57,362 nt of DNA, from NCBI GenBank assembly GCA_040401695.1, contig JBBANY010000003.1:1-57362 (forward strand), in the 5' to 3' direction. This DNA comes from F1-20-MAGs119 sp040401695. Lineage in GTDB: Bacteria > Actinomycetota > Acidimicrobiia > Acidimicrobiales > Ilumatobacteraceae. Below, in pieces: positions 8,549-19,300 of the stretch. How positions within the stretch are numbered: the stretch's first letter is position 1; each line of letters starts with the position of its first letter. A model generated the notes under the pieces. The model saw nothing but the letters and a program-made list of their open reading frames with translations, was not told the origin of the DNA and did no database searches. Both the position numbers and the translations under genes were made by a program.

Positions 8549-10344
8549 GAGCCTGCCGCCGTTGTGCCGTCGGGTTCGACGACTGCAACCTTCGTGTTGC
8601 GTCCGACGTTGGTGAGAACGACCGTCTCGTCGCTGAGGGGAAAGTACACCTCGATGCGATGCACGGGATCCGCTCCCCCGCCGAGGCCGATGCGCAAGAG
8701 AGACGCGTCCTGCGAGAGGTAGGTACCCGTGGTGCCGACGAGATACTTCTTCGTCGGACTGTCGGGCGTTGGCATCACCGACACGATCGCGCCGAGCGCG
8801 TCACGATTGCTGCGCGTTCCGGACACCCGCAGGTCGACGTGGCGGCCGACCGTCGGCGTGACGTTGTGGAAGAACACCGGGGTTTCGGCGTCTCGGGTCA
8901 CGAGAATGTCCATACGACCATCGTTGTCGGCGTCGAACACCACGGTGGCCTTGCTTGGTTTTGCCTCGACGACGCCCACCTGTGTCGCCACTTCGTCGAA
9001 GCTGTCGCTTCCATCGTTGCGCCAGTACATGACAGGGTCTTGTGCGTGACATCCCGCTGGGTTCGTCCAGGGTTCGTCGATACCGGAGGCCTGTACCAGG
9101 TCGTGCGCACCGGAGTTCGTGGCATCGATGAAGCTCGCTCCCCAGCCCCAACCACCGTCGCGCACGCCGGCGCGATCGGTGACGTCGGCGAACTTCCGGT
9201 CACCCTCGTACACGTAGAGACGATTCCCCGTACCGACGAGACCACTGTCGTCGGCACAGTCGTTCAGGGACTTGATCGACGTGATGAAGAGGGCGGGCTG
9301 CTGGTCAGGGCCGTGGAAGTCGACCGCGAGACCCATTCCGTTTTCCTCACCACCGAGGTTGGCGTCGTAGGTGCCGTTCGTGAACGTGCCGTCGCCGTTG
9401 TTCCAGAAGAACTTGGTGGTGTTGAAGTCGGCGACGACCGCAAGGTCGGGATAACGGTCGCCGTCGAAGTCGGTGAAGATGGAGCTGAAGGTCCATGTCG
9501 TGTCGACCACCGAGTCGACCTTTGCACCTGCGGATTCGGTGACATCTTCGAAGACACCGGGTTTGCCGTCGGCGCCGAGATTGCGGAACAGCCGCGAGTG
9601 CGACGGAACCCCGAGTTTGGCCACGATCGACGATTGCCATTCGTTCACGTGCATGTCGAGCCAACCATCCAGGTCGTAGTCACCGAACGACACACCCTGG
9701 CCGGCGTGGGGTTCCTTGTCGATCATGGCGACACCGCGCGGCACCGCTTCTTCGGTGAACTTGCCGGTGCCATCGTTGATCAACAGATACATCTGACGGG
9801 ATGCGACACCCGTGAGCGCCACGTCCTTGTCGCCGTCGTTGTCGATGTCGGCATAACCGACGCCATTCGTTGCGCCGTCGACGAGGTCGAGCCCCGAGCC
9901 CTCGCTCGATTCGACGAACTTCGGCTCACCCGGCGTGCTCTCGTTGAGATAGAGCAGCGGGTGTCCGGTGAGGCGTGTGAAGACGACGTCGTCGTCACCA
10001 TCGGCGTCGACGTCGACCGCGGCGGCACCCGATGTCATACGTTCGGGCACGCACTGGTTGAAACGCAGACCGGAAGCAACTCCGGCTTCTTTGATGTCGG
10101 GAAACAGTGGCTTGAGGTTCGACTCACTGAAGAGGCAATTCGCAGTGTCGTTGCGCACGCCCTGGGAGTCGACGAAGCCAACCTGCGCGCCCTTCTCGAC
10201 GAAGGTGGGCAAGGCGTCAGGAACGACCGGTTCGAGCGATTCGCCGCCGGCACCCGAACAGCCGAGCGCGGCTGCCGACGCCAGCACCAGAAGTGCCAGC
10301 ACCGACAGCCGCGCTGTGCGACTACCTGTGTGGGTTCGGATCAC
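8545..10344 (-). CDS. FG-GAP/VCBS-repeat lipoprotein with C-terminal ASPIC/UnbV domain (CRTAC1-like)
   Basis: 599 residues from GTG 10344, which overlaps the TGA of the giant upstream gene (GTGA). The frame is open further upstream, but that extension lies inside the upstream gene and in front of the signal peptide. The signal ends in lipobox ALGC (Cys29). The body has FG-GAP-like repeats with Ca-binding acidic loops (DVDADGDDD, DIDNDGDKD, DYDLDGWLD, DADNDGRMD), as in seven-bladed beta-propellers. The last about 100 residues match the ASPIC/UnbV domain (GAIVSV...RIGLGGG...IEVYFP). It is probably a surface-anchored, Ca-binding propeller used for adhesion or protein contacts. Confidence 0.88.
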   Translation of the reverse strand: MIRTHTGSRTARLSVLALLVLASAAALGCSGAGGESLEPVVPDALPTFVEKGAQVGFVDSQGVRNDTANCLFSESNLKPLFPDIKEAGVASGLRFNQCVPERMTSGAAAVDVDADGDDDVVFTRLTGHPLLYLNESTPGEPKFVESSEGSGLDLVDGATNGVGYADIDNDGDKDVALTGVASRQMYLLINDGTGKFTEEAVPRGVAMIDKEPHAGQGVSFGDYDLDGWLDMHVNEWQSSIVAKLGVPSHSRLFRNLGADGKPGVFEDVTESAGAKVDSVVDTTWTFSSIFTDFDGDRYPDLAVVADFNTTKFFWNNGDGTFTNGTYDANLGGEENGMGLAVDFHGPDQQPALFITSIKSLNDCADDSGLVGTGNRLYVYEGDRKFADVTDRAGVRDGGWGWGASFIDATNSGAHDLVQASGIDEPWTNPAGCHAQDPVMYWRNDGSDSFDEVATQVGVVEAKPSKATVVFDADNDGRMDILVTRDAETPVFFHNVTPTVGRHVDLRVSGTRSNRDALGAIVSVMPTPDSPTKKYLVGTTGTYLSQDASLLRIGLGGGADPVHRIEVYFPLSDETVVLTNVGRNTKVAVVEPDGTTAAGS

Positions 10345-13300
10345 CGGATGCCGTATCGGCGTCCGTCGTAGTCGACCCAGATGCTGGTCGGGTTGACCGA
10401 GAAGCCGAGACCGAGGCTCACCCAGTTCGACCAGCCGGTCCAACCGTCGTTCCACCAGCACTTGGGCTTCCATGCGCGGCAACCCGCGTTGATGTAGTAG
10501 CGCGAACCTTGGACGCTGACCGTGCCGCTCGCACTGAACGAGAAGTACGGCGACCAGCTGTAGATGCGCAGCGATGCGTTGACGCTGGCCGACAGGCGCA
10601 ACTTGACGACGAGCAGGTTGACTTCGCCCGAGTTCCAGGTGAAGCCCGAGTTGACCGAGAAGTCGAAGCTGCCGTTCGCGTTGATGTTGCCCGCGAACGA
10701 GAACCCGATACCGGAGGTCTCGAAGTAACCCGACACGCTGAAGTACGTGCCACCGCGGTAGCGCTGGCCGTTCCAGTAGGCGACGTTGCCCATCTTCAAG
10801 GTGCCACCCGCACGGACGATGCCGAGCGAGACGGAGACACCGAAGCTGGCGTCGAAGGTGCCATCTGCGTTGATGGCGATCGAGCCGCTACCGGTGATAC
10901 CCGGAACCGCAAGAGTGACCGCTGCCGACATTCCTTCGCGACCCGGTTCGTTCGAGATGGTGAACGTACCGCTGGCTGCAACACCCGCTGCCGACAACGA
11001 GGCGTTGCCGGTCATCGTGAATCGGAAGGCGTTGTTGGTGCGCGAGAAGTTACCGCTGAAGCCGACGTTGACCGCACCCAGGACCTGGATGTTGGTCGAC
11101 AGAGCAAAGGCCCAGTTGGCTCCCGATTTGCTGCCGCTCACGCTGACGGCGGCACTGAACCCGACGAGGTTCAGGTTGCCGCTGCCGTTGAACCGGAAGT
11201 TGCCGTCGGTGCCGAAGTCACCACTGACGCTGAGGTTGCCACCGATGTTGCCCGAGCCGATCGCAAACGACGCGTTGAAGCGCGCGTAGGCGACGCCGCT
11301 CGCGCGGCCCACGAGCACCGAACCGCTGGCGGCAAATCCACCGAGGTTGATGCTGATGTTGTCGGCTCCGACGCGGAAGTCACCAGCCGCCGCCGTGACG
11401 GTCTGGCCGTCGCGGTTGACGATGGTGATGCCCGCACCAGCGGCCCAGACGACCTGACCGGTGAGTTGCGCACTGAAGACGCCGCCCACGGAGATGGTGC
11501 CGGTGATCTTGACCTGGTTGCGATCGACAACGCCGGTCACCCGACCGAAGTCGTAACCGGCCACCGAACCCGTCGCATCGAATGCGAGCGTCGGGAACTG
11601 ACCATCCCTGTAGTCGATCGAGAAGGTGCCGTCGATTCGCACGACGCCGGCAATCGTTCGGACTGCGCGGATGTTCGCCTTCAACGTCTGCAACTTGAAG
11701 TTCGACATCGACATCGCGAAGTCGACCTGCGTGACGTCACCAAGGAAGGTGAAGTTGCCTCTTGCCTGGACTTCCGCGAAGCCGTTCTTCGGACGCACGT
11801 TCACACGGACGGCCGCCGAGCGGATCTCGAGGAAACCGGGGACGATGCTCAGGTTGTCGACACTGCCCGTGAGGTCGACCCACGGACCATCGGTGATGTT
11901 GTAACCGATGTTGCCGCTGACCGCGACTCTCGTGCTTCCGATCGTGATTCCACCCGAGAAGGCGACGAACGACTCGGTCGGCGAAACCTTGATCTGCAAC
12001 TTCGTCTCGTCGACTTGCACGCCGCCGGCCTTGAAAGCACCGATTGCGAGGCTCGCGTCGAGCGAGAACGGATTGGTGCCGATCTTCGCGCGAACGTCGA
12101 CCGGAGTGCCGAGCACCGTGCCCGAGAAGCCGACCGAAATGCCCGGATCAAGGACCTGGTTGCCGATCTGGCAACCAAGCGGCGCGATGGTGAGGTCCAT
12201 GAACGTCGAGGTCAGGACCCCGCTGCCCACGTTGATCACCTTGGCCGTGCCGTTCGAAATGGTTCGACCGTCACTGCCGAGCGTGCCGGCCTTGAACTGG
12301 AAGCAGGGCTTGGTCACGTCGATGTTCGCCATCAGACGAACCGCAACACCGGCCTCCATGCCGAGCGGCTTCTTCCACGCATCAGGCAACTGAGCGGTTG
12401 CCGCGATGCCGATGGTCGGCAGCGGGAACGGCGTGGTTGCAAAGTTGATGCCGACCTGGATGGCGGCGTCGGACAGCGTGAGTCCGCTGATTCCGAACGC
12501 GTTCTTCCACTCGTAGGGCTTGCCCGTCGTCGTGTCGATGCCGAGGCTGAGTGCCATCGAAATCGCGGTGGTCGAGACCGTGCCGCGCACTTCAAGCGGG
12601 ATCGGAGCCTGGCCCGAACCGGTGATGAATTCGATGTTGCCGATGAGGCTCATCGACGGGGTCGGGCTGCCACCGATTTCGACGCCGAAACCGGCGAAGC
12701 GCATCGACAGCGAGCTCGTCTTGAAGAGGAACCAGTTCGACGGGGTCGGGAGCATGATCTTGAGGGTCGGCAACTTGCCGCCTGCCAAGTCCTTCAGCGG
12801 CACCGTCACCGGCACCACATCGAGGTTCGGCTGGTTGACCATGTTCTTCAGCCAGCCCGGAACCTTGAAGCCCGCGAGGAGCGTCGGGTTGTTGAGCGGG
12901 ATGTCGACCTTGCCGAGGCTCGGTGCGTTCGGCAACGTCACCTGGAGCGCGTTGTAGGTCGCGAACGCGAACGATGCGCTACTGAGTGTCGGGCCGCCCG
13001 GGATTGGTGTCCAGTCGTTCATTCCACCCGAAACGATGACGCCTTGTGCGGAGAAGGTCGCCGACATCGAAAGCGTCGTGCCGAGAACGTCGGCACTGCC
13101 CGCGACACTGGCCGAGAGACCGCCCTGTGTTGCATAGGCAACCGCGAGCGTCGGGGCCTTGATCGTGACTCCGGCGGTGACCGGGAGGTCGGCGAACACG
13201 GCCTTCAGTTCCGACCTGTCCTTCGTGAACGTGCCGGTGAGCGTCGCGGGCGTTGTCCAACCCTGGCCCACGTTGACTGCGACCCTGCCCGTGGCGGTGA

Positions 13301-16300
13301 AGACAAGTTCGCACTTGCCGCCCACCTGACAGGTCGCCGTCACCGCGGCACCGGGCTCGCTCACCCGCACGCCGGGACCGGCCGCCGTGCCGACCGGGAA
13401 CCAGTCGGTGATGCCCTTGAACGTGAGGCTGAACGTGCGGGTCTGGTCCTTGCGGACCATCGTGCCCGTCAGGTTGCCAAGTGGCAGGGTGAATCCGGGG
13501 AACGGCGACCACGACGTAGAACCGCCCGACGGCTTGACCGTCACCTGGAACGAGTAGTCGGTCGACGACACGTAATTCAGGTTGAAGCCCAGGACGATCG
13601 GGGTTGTCGGGGTGGAAATCTCAATGTCACCCGTGCCCGTTGCCTGAACGGAACCGGTGGTGTTGTTCAAGTTGAGATCGAGCGAGGTGACCTTCACTCC
13701 GTCGACGACGGTGAGCGGCTGCTTCACCTTCGCCGTGATGTTGTATGTGAGGTTCTTGCCCGTTCCTTCACGCGAGAACGTTCCCGTGATGTTGGTGGCG
13801 TTCGAGTCGTAGGTCGCGGCCAGCGAGAACGCACCGCTCGCAAGGGTCATGTTGCCCTCGACCTTGATCGCACCGAACGTGAGGCTGGCACTACCCGACA
13901 ACTGCTTCACCACATCGGGAGTCGGCATCGACAACACGAGGCGCGGTGCTCCGGCGGGCAGGCTGATGGCAGGCAGCGTCGGGAAGTTCGGAACCTTCGG
14001 TGTCCAGTTGATGCTGCCCGGAGCGCGCAGCGCCCAAGCGAACTGGCCACCATCGAAGCCGATGTCAGAGTTCGGGAAGTTGAACTTCGGGAAGTCTCCG
14101 GTGAGGAGGACACCCGAGGAGTTGAACGTGACCGCTGCATTCAGGTTCGCGCCGAATAGCGAGAACGTTCCCGACAGCGTGGCCGAAGCCTTGTCGGTGC
14201 TGGTCTTCGGCGGAATCACCAGGCTGAAGGTCGGAGCGACCAACTTGATGTCGGCATTGAACGCGAGGTCGTTGAACTTCGCGCTGAAGGCGAAGCCCTT
14301 GTCGTCGAGTTTGCCGCTGATCGTCGCCGAGTTCAGACCCGAGATACCGAGGTCGAAGCCGAGCGTGCCCGACAGATCGAACGCCGGCACGCACTTGGCA
14401 CCCGTGTTGCAGGTGACCGAAGCCTTGGCCGACACATTGGTGACGCTGAGGCCACCGACGGGCTTCCACGGACCGGCGGTCGACAGGTTGACGTCGAGGA
14501 CGCTGCCCGTTGCGGTGCGCCTGAACGTACCGCTGGCCTGGCCGAGGCTGAGTGCCTCGCCACCCGCGACAGCGAACGACGGAGCATTCGCACCGGCCGA
14601 CACTGTCACGGTGAAGTCGGTTGCCGAGTTGTAGGTGACCGCACCCGCGACGGTGACGACCGTCGCGTCGGGCAGCTTCACATCGACCGAGCCGTTGCCC
14701 GTCAGTGTGAGCGGACCACCCGCGGTGGCGTTGCCGAATGCGACGTCAAGCGTCGTGAGCGACACCGAGTCGGTGAGGGCGATCGCCTTCTTCACCTTGC
14801 CGGTGAGGTTGTACTTGAACGGATCACCGGTCTTCTCACGGCTGATTGCGCCGGCAAGATCGATGGTGTCGTTCGACAGCGATGCGGCAAGGCTGAACTT
14901 GCCGGTCGAGAAGTCGACCTCACCGTCGAGTGCAATGTCGCCGACGTTGGCAACCGTTGCCGAAGCCAGACCCTTGATTTGGTCAGGCAGTGCGATTGCC
15001 ATGTTGAGGCGCGGCACCTTCGGTGTCAGGTTGACCGACTTGATGTTCGGCAACGACGGCACCTTCGGGGTGATGGTGATCGGACCCGACGACCAGCTCA
15101 GCTGACCGGGCTTCCACACCGGGCCACTGGCGCCGAACGGCGCAAGCTCCGGCAGGTCGGCGGTCAAGAGAACACCGGTCTTCGAGAACGCCGCAGATGC
15201 CGTGACGGTCTTTTCGAACACCGTCATCGAGCCAGCAAGCGTGACCGTGGTGGCGGCGTTGGCCGCACCGATGTTGGTCGAATCGATCGAGAGCGACGCC
15301 GAGTTGATGTCGAGACCCGCGACGAGCGGAATCTTGTTGAGCGATGCCTTCAACGAGGCGGTCTTGGCGGTGATGTCGACCGCGCCCGTGATCTTGCCGG
15401 TGGTCGACGTCGAACCGAGGGTGACTTCGGCACCCGAGTCGAGGTTGACCTTCACGTCGCAGGCGCCCGTTGCGGGGCACTGCGCCGTTGCCTTGATCGT
15501 GGGTGCAACGAACTTGAGACCACTGAACGGCGAGACGTCGCCGCCCACCACGGTCACGTCGATCGTCTTCGCGCCGTCCTTGGCAACGTACGAACCCGAT
15601 GCCGAGGCGAGCGGGATCGAGATGTCCTTGCCCGGGCTCCACTTGCCACCCTCTGTCGCCGCAGTCACGGCGAAGGAGTGATTGTTGGCATCGGTGTAGT
15701 TGAGGTCGGCCTTCACGATCAGTGCTGTGTCACCCGAACCAATCGTCATCGTGCCGGCACCCGAGATCGCGCCGCCCTTGTCGTACGAGGCCGACAGCGC
15801 GGTGATCTTCACGTTCGAGGTGAGCGCAATTTCACCGGTGAGCGAGCCCTTGAGCGACAGTGCGACGTCGGAGGTCGGCGTTTCCTTCTTCACCGAACCG
15901 GCGAAGTCGATCGTCGATCCGAACAGTTCGAATCCGTTCGCGAGAGATGCGTCGAGTGCGAACGTTCCGTTCGTGGCGACGGCACCTGCGATGCGAGCAG
16001 TCGGCTTCTTGCCGTTCTTTTCGGGACCCGTTGCCGTGGCCTCGAGGCTGACGGCCTTGCCACCCTCGGCATCGACGCTGAAGGTCAACGTCGCCGACGG
16101 GGTCCAACCAGCGGGAAGCTTGAGGAACGGCATCGAGCCGGACTCGATCTTGCCTTCGAATGCGCCGATCGAGACCGATGCGCGAGAGAACGGGATGAAC
16201 AGGCCGACCGGGTCGGACGCACCGATCGAGAATGCGGGCGAACCCCATGACTCGGGACCGGTGAAGGTTGCCGAACGGATCGTCAGACCTGCTGCGCTGA

Positions 16301-19300
16301 CCGAACCCGACGCGCCAGACACCGTGAGGTAGCCGGCGAGTGAGAAGCCCGCGTTCGAGAACGACACCTTCGACTTATCGGTACAGGTCGCGGAGTTCAC
16401 CGCGAACTGCGAGAGGTTCAAACTGCCGAGGCCGATCGAGTTGATCGTGGCGTCGAGCTTCGAGAGCGTGTTCGTCGAGATCGCCTCGACGAAGTCACAC
16501 AACGGGGTCGGCGCGCCACTCGGCGACATCTGGAGAGTGATCTGGTCGGTCGCAACCGCGCCTGCAGCATCGGTGGCGGTGACCAGGATGACGGCAGTGC
16601 CCACCGCAGCCGAGGCCGCGATCGACACCGCAGCGGTGTTCGTACCACTCAGCGTGAGTGCGGGACCCGACACCTGCGACCAGGCGTAGGTGATCGCACC
16701 GGAACCGGCGGCGGTCGCGTTCAGCGTGAGCGCCTTGGCGGTGTCGACGGCCAGCGGACCCTCACCCTCGGTGATCGTCGCCGAGACGGTGGCGGCGCCA
16801 CCCGTGCCGACAACCACGTTGACGAGGTCGGTTGCCTTTTCACCACGCGAGTCGGTGGCCACGACACGCAATGTGATCGTGGTGTTTGCCGACGGTGCAG
16901 TGAACGAGAGCGTTGCCGTATTCGTCGTCGCCGATGCGAGCACCGACGGGTTCGGGCCGGCGGCCTGCGACCAGGCGTAGGACACCGCGCCGACGCCCGC
17001 GGCAGCCGCGGTCACCGAGACAGCGGCACCCTGGGCGACGGTGACGGTGGAACCACCAAAGATGTTGGCATTGACCGTGACGCCGGCGTTTGCCGACGTG
17101 AGAACGGATGTGTCACCCGCACCCGAGGTCGGAGCGGTCGCTGCGAATGCGCGCACGCTCGGACCCGACTGCTTGGGCACGCGACGCAGCACGGACGAAC
17201 CGCTGCCACTCGCCGCCTTGCCGGTGGGACCCTGCGCCGTCGGAAGTGGCTGCACGCGCACCGAAGCGCGGGCCGTGTGCGACGTACCCGACTCATCGAC
17301 CGCAGTCGCCTCGAAGACGAGGGTCTCTTCCTTTGTCACCGTCGGCGCAAGGAGGTTCGCGGTCGGGCCGGTCGACGGGGGGTTGTTCACCCACTTGGCT
17401 GTCGGAGCGACCGCCTTGCACGCGCCCTTCGACGCCTTCACATCGGCATCCGTGGTGCAGAGCTGCTTCCAGGTGAACGCCGATCCGTCGGCGTTGCCGA
17501 CCGTCGTGAGAAGAATCGTCGACGGAACGCGCTTGCCTGCCGCATCGACGATCTGGTCGACGATGACATCCGGCCCCTTGATTGCGAAACCGAGCGGTGC
17601 ACGCAGGTCGATTTCCTGGCTGGACGTGCTAGCCGTGGGTTGGCGGTAGATGTTCGAGACGATCGACGTCGCCTGCAACACCATCGTCTTGGCCTTCGGG
17701 TCGCTCGACTGATAGTCGACTGCGACCGACTTGGTCTCTTCACCGACCTTCAGCGGCAACTTGCGCGAACAGGCGATGAAGCCCTTTGCGATGAAGCCAC
17801 CGACGACGGCGCACTCCCAGCCTTCGCCCTTTGCGCCGGTCAGTCGACCACCGCTCGTCTTGATGATGAGCGACTGGGCGTTCGACTCGGCGGTGCCGTC
17901 GTTCTTCACGCTGAACTGCGCGACGGCCTTGCCACCGGGACGCGGTCCCGCCGGTGCAGCGATCGCCGCGCTGAGTCTCGGCTGCTGCTTCACGATCGTC
18001 ACGCCCATGCCGTAACGCGCCACGGGAGCGGTCTTCACTGCGGGCAACGACGCGTACACCGGCCACTCGGGCTTGCCGGGCTTGGCCGACTTGTCGGCCT
18101 CGACGGTGAGATTGAGGATCGGCGTCTGGGCCTCGGGTGCGATCGCTGCTGCGAGCGTCAGCTCACAACGAATCGCTGCGCCCTTCTTGCCGGCGGCGAC
18201 GACAGTCGTCGGCGTGGCGATTGCATCACCAACTGCGGTGAGCGACTCGGGCAACTGAACCGCAGGAGCCGTTCCCTGACCGGAAACGCACGCCCACTGG
18301 CCCGGTGTTGCGGGAATCTTCTGCGAATCGAGTTCGGACTTGTAACCCGCGGTCTTCGGAGCCGTCTTGCCGGAGAAGATCGCGAAATCGGATACGTACT
18401 GCTCGACGCGCACGACGGAGCCTGCCGCAATCGGTGCGGCACCGAGGTTCGACACGGCAATGCCGTAGCTGGCCTTCTTGCCAACGATGACTTCGGTGGT
18501 CGAGCCGTCACTGACTGCCTGCGTCGCGCCCTTTGCATCGGCGCGCGTGAAGACAATGCCTGGCATCGCCGCGGGAGCCGGCTGAATCAGCAAAGTCTGG
18601 CCCGAACGATTGTTGTCGACCTTCGCCGAGTCCTCGTTTTCAGCCGTGACCGCGCTGATCACCTGCGCGGCACCGGTCTCGGTGTCGGCGTTGGCGGTGA
18701 ACTTGAAGGCAACGGTCTCTTCGGCGGTGTCGAGGAGTTCGGCCTTCACGCACTTGAGTGCGGTGGCGCCCTCACCCGCTGCCGGGTCGGCTGCGGCTGA
18801 TGCACAGGTCCAACCTTCGGAGCCTTCCGCGGTCTTTTCAATCGTCAGACCCTTGCGGACTCCGACCGTCACGGCGACGTTCTGGCCGACGCCGTTGACC
18901 GAGCGAACCTTCGCGTCGACGAGGAGCGAACCGGGTGCGACCATGCTGGTCTTGCCGTCACGCGCGATCACCTTGGCGAGAAGATCGGGCTTGGGTGCCT
19001 GGTTGATCTGCGAAGTGAGGGTGGCCTGGGCCTCGAGTTGCGTGCCGTCGGCCTTCACCTTGCTGACCGAGTTCACCTTCCATGTGAACGGTTGCGGGGT
19101 CACCGCAGCGGTCTTCGAGGTACGTCCCTCGATGATGAGCGCGTCGCTGAAGAAACTGGGTTGAACCTCTCCACCGGTGCGCGAGCACTTCTTCGGCGCG
19201 GCGGGGTCGTCACAGGTCCAGCCATTGCCGCTGATCTTCACATCGGTGAGACCAACCTGGGCGGGAAGAACGTCGATGAAAGAGATGTCACCAGTGAAGA

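Noticed and set aside
10293..14159. 1288-codon open frame on the plus strand
   Set aside because: It lies antisense to the giant beta-protein gene, is extremely rich in Arg, Asp, Glu and Gly, and has no domain pattern. High GC in the true gene removes stops from this frame.
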